Shown piece after piece: positions 51,101-61,535 of a stretch of 64,000 nt of DNA (within the stretch, counting starts at the first letter, position 1; each line of letters begins with the position of its first letter). Source of the DNA: Closterium sp. NIES-65 (lineage: Eukaryota; Streptophyta; Zygnematophyceae; Desmidiales; Closteriaceae); the NCBI GenBank assembly GCA_948144175.1, contig CANXME010001996.1:142001-206000 (forward strand). The letters run 5' to 3'. The notes under the pieces were generated by a model. It ran no database searches. It was given only the letters and a program-made list of their open reading frames with translations, and had not been told where the DNA came from. The position numbers and the translations under genes were made by a program.

Positions 51101-52361
51101 TGGGCTGACCTCGGTGTCGGCCTCCGGCGATGCGGGGAGTCGTGGAACGCCGCCTTCGGCGCCGGCCAAGTGCATCGCCGGTGGCCGACGTGACGAGCGG
51201 CGAATCGACGAGGGATTGCAGTCGACAGGGGAGGAGCAGGTCGAGGAGCAGCAGCCGACAAGGGAGCAGGCTGCCGTGAAGCCGACCACGGAGCAGTCGG
51301 CGACCGGGCCGTCGGCAGGGGAGCCGACCACAGGGGAGAAGTCGGCTGGGAAGCCGACCACAGTGGAGCAGTCGGTTGGTACGCTATCTGAGGAACAGCA
51401 GGACGCCGAGGGCAGCGACGACAGCGACGATGGAGGGGATGCCGAGGAGGCCCAGCCAGGACCACGGCGTTCAGGCCGACTTCGGAGGCCGCCTGACTTC
51501 TTCGTCCCCGCTGCCTTCACCACGGTGTATGACGTGGACGATGACGACGACCTGCTGTACGATGACGCCGAGGAGGATGAGGAGTTCCCGGAGCTCGACC
51601 CCGACATGCTAGCCGACCCCGAGCACCGTTGGGACATCTCGACGATGACGCTGAAGGAGGCGCTGGCGAGCTGGAAGGGCCCAGCGGTGAAGGCCGCCAT
51701 GGAGGAGGAGATTTGCAGCCTCCTCAACATGGGCACTTGGGAGCTGGTCGAACGCCCGCCGGGGGTGAACGTCATGAAAAACCGGTGGGTGTTGTCGACG
51801 AAGTATCACATCGACGACACCGTCGAGCGAGAGAAGGCAAGGCTGGTCGTGAAGGGCTTCACACAGGTGTACTATCCGGCCTTCAACCGGCCAAGGTCAA
51901 GCACACCGGTGCTCCGTCGCCATCGGCCAGGTGCGCTTGGCCGACGTGGGCAACGAAGTCGACGACGTGCAGCAGTAGGTGCCATGCCCTTTTGCATGGC
52001 TGGTGCGGTGGACGATGTGCTGTGTGTTGGGTGCACGTCGACGAGCTTTTCTCCGAGCTGTACTGCCGTGGGGGCTGGGTGCCCAAGCGTGAACGCGGCA
52101 GGGGAGTGTCAACGGGAGTTGGGTATTGGCCCCGTCCTCGCTTGGGCGGAGCCGACCTCGTGGTCGGGTGTGAGGGGAGCAGCAGACCTGCAGCAGTGGG
52201 TGAGCTGGTCGACGAGGAGGTTGACCTGCACGGGGGACCACTGCACGGGCGCCGACTTCAGGGTGGCGCCGACTTCAGGGAGGTCGACTTGGGAGTTGAC
52301 CTGCGGAGGACGTCAACTTGGTGACGTCAACTTGGGGAAGCCGACTTCGGCGGTCGGCTAA
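48114..52361 (+). CDS. F1 Gag-protease-integrase polyprotein, open 1,415 codons, RT missing
   Basis: ATG 48114 (MHTLEGRLEDARRRHEAQEY) is the first likely start; the frame is also open upstream. Gag region about residues 150-350 (TWKEAIEPQLEMAGLIGF, DLFITQLEGQLTHLRMGDEE). Zinc knuckle CWLCGTPDHLSFEC at about 395-410. Protease LLDSGCSHHLMG near residue 506. GAG-pre-integrase HARLAHVGMDTIR...CVSC. Integrase has Asp in HIDLCGPF, Asp in RSDRGGEF and Glu in NGMVERE, spacing D-X35-E. After KNRWVLSTKYHID...KGFTQV the frame jumps near 51871 into the RNase H tail (YYPAFNRP), read out of phase, and runs into the 3' LTR. No RT or RNase H. Could supply Gag or integrase, or be a passive deletion derivative. 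Confidence 0.85.
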   Translation: MHTLEGRLEDARRRHEAQEYGAIPWAVVEAGLRSVWAAEHPPSRPASPRPVNNDGGVDVGVNAGGGQVGSSAGGTSRHRGVIHAGEAGGVQARGMQSSAAAGSSHGDAGGRRSGLSPMTASQVTAGGIAPSYGYFKFTPDRISVTPPLVGRLDILTWKEAIEPQLEMAGLIGFARGTVATPGEHHPDLRAEFRAVQLLTFTVISRCCSPGVQIALKWCREYLDAGHRAWHFIESTYQVTDDLFITQLEGQLTHLRMGDEESATDYCNRARRILATIRMAGAQYSTASYITHVMQGLSSSYNLLKRLSMAPSTRATLNEDNLTLYILQDEAMQEAERSQELLAQANSVTSAKQGGRPGQRGQSGGGGSSGWKPAKEVDNNKSTKNSGRGGGGRRRECWLCGTPDHLSFECPDRSDSDDDDAKGGRGRSGSRRPRRGGNKSRKENQSTTSTSAKDADSVAGGKGRDDKMASCSLVGVVEPTISLAPEAGEDFEAVAAALQANPAVVLLDSGCSHHLMGTKEAFVDLQPSGSIKHVRGFYGALQDVQCRGTASLQGEAGKEVLISDVLYVPGVRANLLSAGQLKEHGVKLQEDGDSMLLVSAAGEVLGRATYSGRVLYTDLRPCATRSTPPTTEVVALRSIVSKTKSTPDRLHARLAHVGMDTIRSSAKNEVAIGPDLKSATDADPPCVSCVGGKLARHTFPDQGSDADDVLAVVHIDLCGPFRVAAKDGSLYFLLLKDRKTRYVWVKPVAKKSDALQAFVQWLAVAEQQTKKPVLMLRSDRGGEFLGKQLTDFVNGKGIVHDLTCPYTPQQNGMVEREMRTVVESVRTMLLHMGVQHHWWHLALRQAVWVRNCLERSTLPPGTTPYQLLTGKKPDLSLARVWGCMAQFLVPEQQHGGKLKPKARWGLHLGVPAASKGWELLDVDTDRVVTTSDVVFYEEMSLAEWKTECGPVSGRSSSTPPSDTSSATLPLLAEVGELATEDVEDVHTPAPPLVIDLRGLTSVSASGDAGSRGTPPSAPAKCIAGGRRDERRIDEGLQSTGEEQVEEQQPTREQAAVKPTTEQSATGPSAGEPTTGEKSAGKPTTVEQSVGTLSEEQQDAEGSDDSDDGGDAEEAQPGPRRSGRLRRPPDFFVPAAFTTVYDVDDDDDLLYDDAEEDEEFPELDPDMLADPEHRWDISTMTLKEALASWKGPAVKAAMEEEICSLLNMGTWELVERPPGVNVMKNRWVLSTKYHIDDTVEREKARLVVKGFTQVYYPAFNRPRSSTPVLRRHRPGALGRRGQRSRRRAAVGAMPFCMAGAVDDVLCVGCTSTSFSPSCTAVGAGCPSVNAAGECQRELGIGPVLAWAEPTSWSGVRGAADLQQWVSWSTRRLTCTGDHCTGADFRVAPTSGRSTWELTCGGRQLGDVNLGKPTSAVG

Positions 52362-53279
52362 CGGACTACTGGTCGACCTGTTAGTGGTCGACTGGACCTG
52401 GTGGTCGACGAAGGAGGGGCTGACGTCGACCTCGACTCAGGACGCCGAGCAGTTGGGCGTCGAGTAGCAGGGCGTCAACTTCGTGACGCCAGCTTCGGGT
52501 GGCCGACGTGGGTGGTTGGGCGACGACTGTGCTGGTTGACGAGGAGCTGGTCGACCAGGAGTACTGGTCGACGTGGAGCTGGTCGACCAGAGGGGACGTC
52601 GACTTGGAAGAGGTCGACCGATGGTATCGTCGACCTGGTGAGGTCGACGTGGAGGTGGCCGTCGACTTGGGAGGTCGACGGGCACGTACGGGAGCTGCTG
52701 GTCGACGTGGTTGCCTGGTCGACCAGGTTACCTGGGTGACGAAGTGCTGCGGAGGAGTGCGACGGTCGCCTAGGCAAAGTTGGCGAGCCCGACCTCGGTG
52801 GTGGTATCCCGAGGTCGTCGTTGCGGATGAGTAGCAGTCGTCAGCTCGAGGTTGACGTGGTGTGTGCGCTGTGCAGGTGACGAGACTCTGCACGCCAATC
52901 ATCTGCGCGCAACTGCGAAGCAGGGTTTACTGCTGTCCTGCGTGAGCAACGCTGTCACGCCATCAACCTGCGACGTTGGCACGCCGTCGACCTTGCCTTG
53001 CTGGAGCGCGGTCGACCAAGTCGTGCTGGAACGCGGTCGACCAAGCTGCGCTGGCAGTTGGCCGACCTGAATGCTTGCTCTGATGTAGTCTTGCTATGCC
53101 AACTTCATTGTACTCATTGTTCTGAACTTTTCCTAGTGAAACTCTTGCCAATTTTCCCCGTGAACTAGCAAGTAGTGTGTGCACAAGGAAAACGACTAAG
53201 GACTAACGAACGCAGAGATCACACGAGCACACGTGCCTAGCCCGTAGCCTAGCTCCCGTTGCTGCAGTTATCTCTGCAA
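52107..53279 (+). repeat. 3' LTR of F1 (1,173 bp) dense in GTCGAC
   Basis: Starts TGTCAACGGGAGTTGGG after the polypurine tract and ends GCAGTTATCTCTGCA. The middle (52200-53060) holds about 20 copies of the palindrome GTCGAC, often as GGTCGACCAG or GACGTCGACTTGG. The last part has TTCTGAACTTTTCCTAGTGAAACTC, shared with F2. Right flank AACAC belongs to element H. Confidence 0.9.
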
Positions 53280-54448
53280 ACACTACCAAGCAACCTGCAG
53301 ATTTCTTGACCAAGCGGCTTGCAGAGCATCAGCATCGTACCTGTGCCACCTTGTGTGGCATGTTCTTCAACTAAGGGAGGCAGCTTCAAGGAGCAGCTAA
53401 GGGATGAATGAGAGCACGATGAGGGGGAGTTTGTTGTGCCAACACATTACAGTGGCACGGTCATCGCACTCCCATTCGGCCTACAAGCCTGCTCAGCTTC
53501 TGGAATTTTGTGGGGAGGGTTTTCAACATGTGTTCTTCAATCCCTCAAAGTTTCAGAGTTTTTGAAGCAGTTACCAAGGCATGACAACATTTTATGTTTC
53601 AAGACTTATGGCATCCCGGAAGTGTGTGTTACTCCTTTTTGGTAACACCCGAGTTCACCATTTCGGCTGCTGACTCGTCTACCGAGATCTGCTTGGTCTG
53701 AACTTCAGTCTGGTAGTTCTTTGCCGCGCTGTTCAGGTGGTCACCAAGTTTCAGAACGATCCAACATCTGAGCATTGCGTGACAGCTGCCGCAATTCACT
53801 GTTCCGTGGTTATGGTGCACTGTTGGCAGCATTTCCCTTGCCACCCTTTCATTGTTGTCATGCCAATGGTGCAGGGACAGAGAATGAGACAAGAAGCACA
53901 GTTGGTCAAGTGGGAATCTACAACCCTCCTTTTGAAAAGTGTGGTCTTCCTGGAAGCAGCTTTCAAGAGGGTGCAAGTGGGAAGACAAGCTGACTCATGT
54001 TGGCTTGACTCACTATTGGTAGCCTTGAGTACAGCTCTGAACATCCAAGTGTGGTTGGCTTTGCTGACCTAGCTAGGAGGTTTCCCATTCTTCTCTAGCC
54101 TTTCTCCCCTAGGACTCAACCTTCTCTGAGTTCCCAGGATGACCCAACTCCTTATGAGTCCCCTAGGCAATGTTGTACTCACCTCTTCCTTGCATCAATG
54201 AAACTACACGTTTTTCAGCCGAGCTTACGTTTTTGTTCACTGCGTAGTGCACACACCTCTGATAACAGCAAGCAATATACCGTTGGAAAGCAAACACCTA
54301 AGGCTAACCGCTGTCCAGGTTTAAGCCTCGTATAAATTTGGAGCTGATCGTGATGGCGTTTTGAACAGAGGCGGTTTGAAGACGTCAGATTCTGCTTAGG
54401 GGGTTTCATGGGCATCCGCGACCTCTAAGTGGACTGCAGACTATAACA
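53280..54448 (+). mobile_element. Copia element H, 3' end (RNase H end, polypurine tract, 3' LTR)
   Basis: 53280-53373 encodes NTTKQPADFLTKRLAEHQHR...CGMFFN and a stop, the C-terminal end of copia RNase H. AGCACGATGAGGGGGAGT at 53413-53430 is the polypurine tract. The LTR starts at 53432. G1 has a similar tract and LTR start (GAGGGGGAGTTTGTTGTG), so H is a relative of family G but its LTR body differs. F1 is inserted just upstream; F2 begins right after its LTR. Confidence 0.8.
53432..54448 (+). repeat. 3' LTR of element H (about 1,017 bp)
   Basis: Starts TGTTGTGCCAACAC and ends GCAGACTATAACA, with inverted TGTT/AACA termini as in family G. The interior is AT-richer and non-coding. It is followed without gap by truncated F2 LTR sequence, so the target duplication cannot be checked. 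Confidence 0.72.
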
Positions 54449-55186
54449 TGGCAGTGCTGCACCAAGTCGGCTGCACAGCGTTGCACCCGCAGGACAACGG
54501 TGCACCTGCTTCCCAGGTGCGCGTAGCTGGTTGGTACGCACTTCCCTGTCACGTGCACAATGCAGACGCCTAGCAGACTCCACGCCAGCGACTGTGCCCA
54601 CCAGCCACGTCGACCTCAGGATACCACCCCCGAGTTCGGCGTCGCATACTCCTCCCTGGCGACACTCGCGTACGTCGCCCGGGTATCCCGATCGACCGGG
54701 CAACCACGCCTGGTCGACCCACGCAGTCCGTAGCTGGCCACGCATGCCCGACGTCCCTAGTCCGGCGTCTAGGCGCCCAGGACGCCTTCCAAACCCCCAG
54801 GTCGGCGTCCAGATGCCCAGGACGCCGAGCAAACCTCCAGAGCGGCGTCCCTCCTCCCAGGACGCCGACCACACACCCAGGTCGGTGTCTGGACCCCCCG
54901 GAGCTGTGCAGGCGCCCACGACGTCGATTAGTCGCCTGGGTAGTCGTGGCGACGCCCAGCTCGGCGTCCAGCTTCCCAGGACGCTGTCCAAGCGTCCGAG
55001 ATGCCAACCCGGCGTCCAGGGCGGCGTCCTCCTGCTCGGCGCCCTCCAGCCAGGCGCCCTCCATCTTGGCGCCCTTGTAGTGGCCCCCGTGCCCACTGCT
55101 GCAGGCCGGCTGCAACCCCCGCACATCCGACCACAAGGTTGGCTCCGCCCAAGCGAGGACGGGGCCTTACAACGCTCCCGTTGGCA
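54449..55186 (-). repeat. 3' LTR of F2 (truncated)
   Basis: On the minus strand starts TGCCAACGGGAGCG after polypurine GCGGCAGGGGAG. It matches the first ~735 bp of the 5' LTR (61535-60804). Truncation is exactly at the H LTR end. Confidence 0.88.
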
Positions 55187-55314
55187 CTCCCCTGCCGCGT
55201 TCACGCTTGGGCCCCTAGCCCACACGGCAGTACACCTCCGAGAATAGCCCGTCGGCGTGCACCCAACACACAGCACGCCGGTCACTGCACCAGCCATGCA
55301 AGAGGGCATGGCAC

Positions 55315-56165
55315 CTACTGCTGCACGTCGTTGTCGGCGTCACCTCCGTCGGCCAAGCGCACCTGGCCGATTGCGACGGAGCACCGGTTGAAGGCCGGAT
55401 AGTGCAGTGCCTTCCTCAGGAAGTCGGCCGGCTGCCCAGCAGTTGGGATGTACTGCAGCGAGAACTTCCCGCGCTTCACCAATGGCTGCAGCCAGGCCTG
55501 TCGCCGCTCCATGTGCTTGAGGTTGCCTGTCAACCTCATGCCCTCGGTGACCGTGATAGCCGACTTGTTGTCCACACGTAGGACAGTCGGCTTCCCGGCG
55601 TCCAGCTGCCGGAACTCGGCGAGGAGGAAGCGAAGGCGGCGTCCCTCCTTGCCAGCTTCAGTGGGCGCCACGTACTCCGACTCGGTCGACGACAACGTTG
55701 CGCACTTGATGCGCTGGCTCGAGCAGGAGACTGCAGCCCCTCCGTAGACGAACACGTAGCCGCCCGTGCTCGTCGTGTTCTGCTTGTCACCAGCGTCGTC
55801 GGCGTCCACGTAGCCAGCCAGCTCCAGCGACTCAGGTCCACCGCCGAACTCCAGAGCGGTGTCACATGTGTTGGCGAGGTAGGCGAGGCAGCGGTCGACC
55901 TCACGCCAGTGCTGGTCGCTCCTCACCGTGAGGCCGCTACCCAGCTTGCTGCAGGCGAAGGCGATGTCCGGCCTCGTCGTCGTCGCCGCGAACTGCAGCG
56001 AGCTGACCTTCTGCCGGTACTCCTCCTCCTGCCGCTCCTGCGCCTCCTCATTGTCGAAGGTGAGCTCCGCGTAGGCGCCGACCGAGACCGGCGTCTTCGG
56101 GATGCGCCCGGTCTGCTCCTCGTTGATGAAGTGGCTACACAGCATGTCGGCGTATCCAGCAGCTC
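55315..56165 (-). pseudogene. RT C-terminal end and RNase H of F2
   Basis: Picks up after a deletion of about 35 residues in the RT connection (between LLDT and the segment HFINEEQTGRIPKTP). RNase H motifs: GYVDADDAGDKQN, STESEYVAPTEAGKEG, RVDNKSAITV and QPADFLRKAL (usually DFLTKAL). End DGGDADNDVQQ and TAG at 55315. Compared with element I the proteins agree over the whole length. Confidence 0.88.
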
Positions 56166-57160
56166 CTTCAACTCCTTCAGCATCGCGGCGCTGCTGCTGG
56201 CGGCACGCAGGTCGTCGACGTAGACCAGCACCCAGCAGGCCACTCCACCCTCGCCGACCTTGAAGTAGAGAGCCTCGTCGACCTGGCTCTTCTTCCACCC
56301 GGCACCGACCAGCACATCGTTGAGCGCCAAGTACCACAACAGCGGCGACTGCTTCAGCCCGTACAGGCTCTTCAGCAGCTTGCACACCCGGCCGGTTCCG
56401 TCGTTGAAGTAGTCCGGCTGGGACATGTATAGCACCCGATCGAGCTTGCTCTGCAGGAAGGCGTTCTTCATGTCGAGCTGCATCAGGTTAAGGTCGAGGA
56501 TGGCGACGATGCTGAGGAAGATCCTCAGCGTGACGTAGCTGCCCACCGGCGCGAACGTCTCGTCGTAGTCGGCGCCGTACACCTGTGTGAAGCCCTTCAC
56601 GACCAGCCTCGCCCTCTCGCGCTCGACGGTGTTGTTGACGTGGTACTTCGTCGTCAACACCCACCGGTTCTTCATGACGTTCACCCTCGGCGGACGTTCG
56701 ACCAGCTCCCAAGTGCCCATGTTGATGAGGCTGCGAATCTCCTCCTCCATGGCGGCCTTCACCGCCGGGCCCTTCCAGCTTGCCAATGCCTCTTTCACCG
56801 TCATCGTCGAAATGTCCCAACGGTGCTCGGGGTCGGCTAGCATGTCGGGGTCGAGCTCTGGAAACTCCTCATCCTCCTCGGCGTTGTCGTACAGCAGGTC
56901 ATCATCGTCGACGTCATACACCGTGGTGAAGGTAGCGGGGACGAAGAAGTCAGACGGCCTCTGAAGTCGGCCTGAACGCCGTGGTCCTGGCTCGGCCTCC
57001 TCGGCATCCCCTCCATCGTCGCTGTCGTCGCTGCCCTCGGCGTCCTGCTGCTCCTCAGCCAGCGTCCCAGCCGACTGCTCCCCTGTGGTCGGCGTCCCAG
57101 CCGACTTCTCCCCTGTGGTCGGCTCTCCTGCCTACGGCCCGGTCGCCGACTACTCCGTAG
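56150..57160 (-). pseudogene. RT of F2 (N-terminal and palm)
   Basis: Preceded by an acidic hinge (DVDDDDLLYDNAEEDEEFPE). KNRWVLTTKYHVNNTVERE, VYGADYDETFAPVGSYVTLR, QLDMKNAFLQSKLDRVLYM and SLYGLKQSPLLWYLALNDV lead to the catalytic YVDD near 56220. The frame is lost soon after by the deletion near 56150. This is the region that F1 has lost. Confidence 0.9.
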
Positions 57161-59446
57161 TCGGCTTCACGGCTGCTTGCTCCTTTGTCGGCCGCTGCTC
57201 TTTGACCTGCTTTCGACCTGCTCCTCCCCTGTCGACCTTGACTGCAAACCCATGTCGACCTGCCGCTCGTCACGTCGGCCATCGGCGATGCACTTGGTCG
57301 GAGGCGGCGTCCCACTACTCCCCTCATCGCTGGAGGCCGACACCGAGGTCAGCCCACGCAGGTCGGCCACAAGGGGAGGGGCAGGGGTCAGAGGGGGAGG
57401 GGTAGGGGGGCGGACGTCCTCGACGTCCTCAGTAGCAAGCTTACCGACCTCGGCAAGCAGCGGCAGCGTCGCCGACGAGGTGTCAGAGGGCGGGGTGGAC
57501 GACGAGCAGCCGGACACCGGCCCATGCTCCGTTTTCCACTCGGCCAACGACATCTCCTCGTAGAACACCAAGTCCGACGTGGTGACCACTCGGTCAGTGT
57601 TGACGTCGAGGAGCTCCCAGCCCTTGCTCGCCGCCGACACGCCAAGGTGCAGGCCCCACCAGGCCTTCGGCTTCAGCTTCCCACTACGCTGGTGTTCAGG
57701 GACAAGGAACTGCGCCATGCAGCCCCACACCCGCGCCAGCGACAAGTCGGGCTTCTTCCCGGTCAGCAGCTGGTACGGCGTCGTCCCCGGCGGTAGCGTT
57801 GACCTCTCAAGGCAGTTACGGACCCAGACGGCCTGCCGGAGAGCGAGGTGCCACCAGTGGTGCTGCACGCCCATGTGCAGCAGCATTGTCCGCACCGAAT
57901 CCACCACTGTCCTCATCTCCCGCTCCGCCATGCTGTTCTGCTGCGGGGTGTATGGGCAGGTCAGGTCGTGGACGATCCCCTTGCCGTTCACGAAGTCGGT
58001 GAAATGCCTCCCGAGGAACTCCCCTCCCCGGTCAGAGCGCAGCATCAACACCGACTTCTTTGTCTGCCGCTCAGCCACCGCCAGCCACTGCACGAACACC
58101 TGCAACGTATCTGACTTCTTGGCGACTGGCTTCACCCACACGTAGCGGGTCTTGCGGTCCTTCAGCAGCAAGAAGTACAGGCTGCCATCCTTGGCAGCCA
58201 CGCAGAACTGCCCGCACAAGTCGATGTGCACGACGGCCAGCACGTCGTCGGCGTCGGAGCCTTGGTCGGGGAAGGTGTGCCGCGCCAGTTTCCCGCCGAC
58301 GCACGATACACACGGGGAGTCGGCGCCCGTCGCCGACTTGAGGTCCAGCCCAATGGCAACCTCGTTCTTCGCCGAGCTCCGTATGGTGTCCATGCCGACA
58401 TGTGCAAGCCGCGCATGCATCCGGTCCGGCGTCGACTTCGTCTTCGAGACGATCACCCGCAGAGCCACAACCTTCGTCGTCGGCGGCGTTGACTTCGTTG
58501 AGCAGGGATGCAGGTCGGTGTAGAGGACACGCCCGGAGTACGTCGCCCGACCGAGCACCACTCCGGCTGCAGAGACGAGCATCATTCCCTCTCCGTCCTC
58601 CTGGAGCTTCACGCCGTGCTCCTTCAGCTGGCTAGCGGAAAGCAGATTTGCCCGCACACCCGGGATGTACAGCACGTTGGGGATGAGGACCTGCTTCCCG
58701 GCCTCCCCTTGCAGAGCGACGGTGCCATGGCCCTGGACGTCCTGCAGCGCCCCATTGAAGCCGCGCACGTGCTTGATGGTGCCGCTCGGCTGCAGGTCGA
58801 CGAAGGCTTCCTTCGTCCCCATCAGGTGGTGGGAGCAGCCGCTGTGGAGCAGTACCACTGCCGGGTTCGCCTGCACAGCTGCCGCCACCGCTTGGTAGTC
58901 CTCTCCGGCCTCTGGCGCCAGAGAGACGGTCGGCTCCACGACGTCGACCAGCAAGCACAACGCCGTCTTGTCATCCCGCCCCTTGCCGCCTGCAGAGGAG
59001 TCGGCGTCCTTCGCCAAAGTCGATGTCTTGGTCGACTGCTTCTCCTTGCGCGGCTGGTTTCCTCCACGACAAGGACGAGGGCTGCTAGACCTCCCACGGC
59101 CTCCCTTAGCGTCGTCGTCGTCGGATTCACTGCGGTTGGGACACTCGAAGGAGAGATGGTCCGGGTCGCCGCACAGCCAGCACTGCCGACGTCGACCTCC
59201 TCCTCCCCGACCGCTGTCCTTGGTCGACTTCTGCTTGTCGACCTCCTCGGTCGACTTCCAGCCACTGCTCCCGCCGCCACTAGACTGTCCGCGCTGTCCT
59301 GGTCGGCCTCCTTGCTTTGCCGGGGCGACGAAGTTGGCCTGCGCTAAGAGTTCGTGTGACCGCTCAGCCTCCTGCATCGCCTCGTCCTGCAGGATGTACG
59401 AGGTCAGGTTTTCCTCGTTGAGCGTCGCCCTCGTGCTCGGCGCCAT
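57160..59446 (-). pseudogene. Protease, GAG-pre-integrase and integrase of F2
   Basis: Open for about 760 codons. Zinc knuckle CWLCGDPDHLSFEC near 59190. The protease reads LLHSGCSHHLMG, with His in place of the catalytic Asp found in F1, so protease is dead. GAG-pre-integrase HARLAHVGMDTIR ... CVSC and integrase Asp (HIDLCGQF), Asp (RSDRGGEF) and Glu (NSMAERE) are kept. The hinge ends in a frameshift near 57150. Confidence 0.9.
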
Positions 59447-60365
59447 GGACAGTCACTTGAGGAGGTTATAGCTGCTAGAAAGTCCCTGCATGACATGGGT
59501 GATGTACGACGCCATGGAGTACTGCGTGCCGGCCATCCTGATAGTGGCGAGAATTCGCCGGGCTCGGTTGCAGTAGTCAGTCGCTGTCTCCTCGTCACCC
59601 ATACGCAGATGCGTCAGCTGTCCCTCCAGCTGGGCGATGAACAGGTCGTCGGTGACCTGGTACGTCGACTCAATGAAGTGCCACGCCCGGTGGCCGGCGT
59701 CGATATACTCCCGGCACCACTTCAAGGCGATCTGCACGCCCGGCGAGCAGCACCGCGAGATGACTGTGAAGGTCAACAGCTGCACGGCGCGAAACTCCGT
59801 CCGCAAGTCGGGATGGTGCTCCCCCGGCGTCGCCACGGTCCCTCGGGCGAAGCCAATCAGCCCGGCCATCTCCAGCTGGGGCTCGATAGCTTCCTTCCAG
59901 GTGAGAATGTCGGGTCGACCGACAAGTGAGAGGGTGACTGAGATCATGTCTGGCGTGAACTTGAAGTAGCCGTAGCTCGGCGCAATCCCACCTGCCGTCA
60001 CCTGGGACGCCGACATCGGCGACAGCCCACTCCGTCGACCTCCAACGTCACCCTGCGAAGAGCCTGCAGCCGCCAACGACTGCATCCCTCGTGCCTGAAC
60101 GCCGCCGACTTCACCGGTGCGTATCACACCTCGCTGCCTCGACGTGCCTCGCACTGCTGCCGACCTGGCCTCCACCGGCGTTGACGCCCACGTCGACGCC
60201 GCCGTTGTTATTCACCGGTCGGGGAGAGGCAGGTCGAGAAGGGTGGTGCTCCGCCGCCCACACGAAGCGGAGTCCGGCTTCGACGACTCCCCAGGGTATC
60301 ACCCCATACTCCTGGGCCTCATGGCGTCTCCTCGCATCCTCCAGCCGTCCCTCCAGGGTGTCCAT
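59447..60365 (-). pseudogene. gag of F2 (frameshift and stop)
   Basis: ATG 60365 begins MDTLEGRLEDARRRHEAQ, as in F1. A frameshift near 60170 moves the reading; from there the Gag core is open (TWKEAIEPQLEMAGLIGFAR, DLFIAQLEGQLTHLRMGDEE, SYITHVMQGLSSSYNLLK) to TGA near 59453, where F1 has CGG. The frame then continues into the next part. Confidence 0.88.
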
Positions 60366-60488
60366 CACCTCGGCGTCGCCTACGCGCACGCTAGTGACTG
60401 CACGGCTGCCGGTCTACAAACACGATCGGTATGTGCTAAGTCGGCTAGACTGAACTATGTCGCGGTGTCGCCCACGCTCACCGCACCA

Positions 60489-61535
60489 TGCGGAGATAAC
60501 TGCTGCAACGGGAGCTAGACTACGGGCTAGGCACGTGTGCTCGTGTGATCTCTGCGTTCGTTCACTTAGTCGTTTCCTTGTATTCACGCTTCTTGCTAGT
60601 TCACGTGGAGAATTGGCAAGAGTTTCACTAGGAAAACATAACAACAATGATAGCAACAACATTGGCAGCATTGACTACATCAGAGCTAGGTATGCTGCTG
60701 GTCGACCTCCAGCGCAGCACGGTCTACCGCACTCTAGCGCAGCAGTGCTCGCACCGCTCCAGCGTAGCAGAGTAGCGGTTCGCCAACGTTGCAAGTCCAC
60801 AGTGTGGCAGTGCTGCACCAAGTCGGCTGCAAAGCGTTGCACCCGCAGGACAACGGTGCACCTGCTTCACAGGTGCGCGTAGCTGGTTGGTGTGCACTTC
60901 CCTGTCACGTGCACGACGCAGACGCCTGGCAGACTCCACGCCAGCGACTGTGCCCACCAGCCACGTCGACCTCAGGATACCACCCCCGAGGTCGGCGTCG
61001 CATACTCCTCCCTGGCGACACTCGCGTACGTCCCCCGGGTATCCCGATCGACCGGGCAACCACGCCTGGTCGACCCATGCAGTCCGTAGCTGGCCACGCA
61101 TGCCCGGCGTCCCCAGTCCAGCGTCCCCACGACGCCTTTAGAACCCCCAGGTCGGTGTCCAGATGCCCAGGACGCCAAGCAAACCTCCAGAACGGCGTTC
61201 CTCCTCCGAGGACGCCGACCAGACACCCAAGTCGGTGCCTGGACCCCCCGGAGCCGTGCAGGTGCCCACGACGTCGACCAGGCGCCCTGGTAGTCGTGGC
61301 GACGCCCAGCTCGGCGTCCAGCTTCCCAGGACGCCGTCCAGGCGTCAGGGATGCCAACACGGTGTCCAGGGCAGCGTCCTCTTGCTCGGCGCCCTCCAGC
61401 CAGGCGCCCTCCAGCTTGGCGCCCTTGCAGTGGCCCCCGTGCCCACTGCTGCAGGTCGGCTGCAACCCCCGCACATCCGACCACAAGGTTGGCTCCGCCC
61501 AAGCGAGGACGGGGCCTTACAATGCTCCCGTTGAC
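60489..61535 (-). repeat. 5' LTR of F2 (1,047 bp), GGCGCC/GGACGCC rich
   Basis: On the minus strand TGTCAACGGGAGCATTG to GTTATCTCCGCA, then PBS TGGTGCGGTGAGCG (60488-60475). The ends match F1; the middle instead holds repeated GGCGCC, GGACGCC and GGCGTCC words and few GTCGAC. Inserted into A2 gag at 61536. Confidence 0.9.

Larger units (their letters stand above)
47178..53279 (+). mobile_element. Copia element F1 (RT and RNase H deleted)
   Basis: A truncated 5' LTR (47178-47990), PBS, gag-protease-integrase frame, a deletion junction near 51871, the last part of the RNase H region, polypurine tract (GGCAGGGGAG) and a full 3' LTR (52107-53279). The two LTRs look nearly identical where they overlap, so the insertion is young. 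Left neighbour is G2 integrase, right neighbour is RNase H of element H, so it sits inside other copia DNA. The first ~355 bp of the 5' LTR are lost. Confidence 0.9.
54449..61535 (-). mobile_element. Copia element F2 (nearly full structure, decayed)
   Basis: Minus strand: 5' LTR 61535-60489, PBS, gag, protease, integrase, RT, RNase H, polypurine tract and a 3' LTR 55186-54449 that lacks its last ~315 bp. It sits in family A copy A2 on its 5' side (A2 gag is cut at MYAVTI). Proteins match F1 closely, but the LTR centres differ. Lesions: stop near 59453, protease Asp to His, frameshift near 57150 and an RT deletion near 56150. Confidence 0.92.

Noticed and set aside
53629-54072. Frames of about 110-120 codons inside the H LTR
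   Set aside because: They lie within LTR sequence, overlap on both strands and show no motif.
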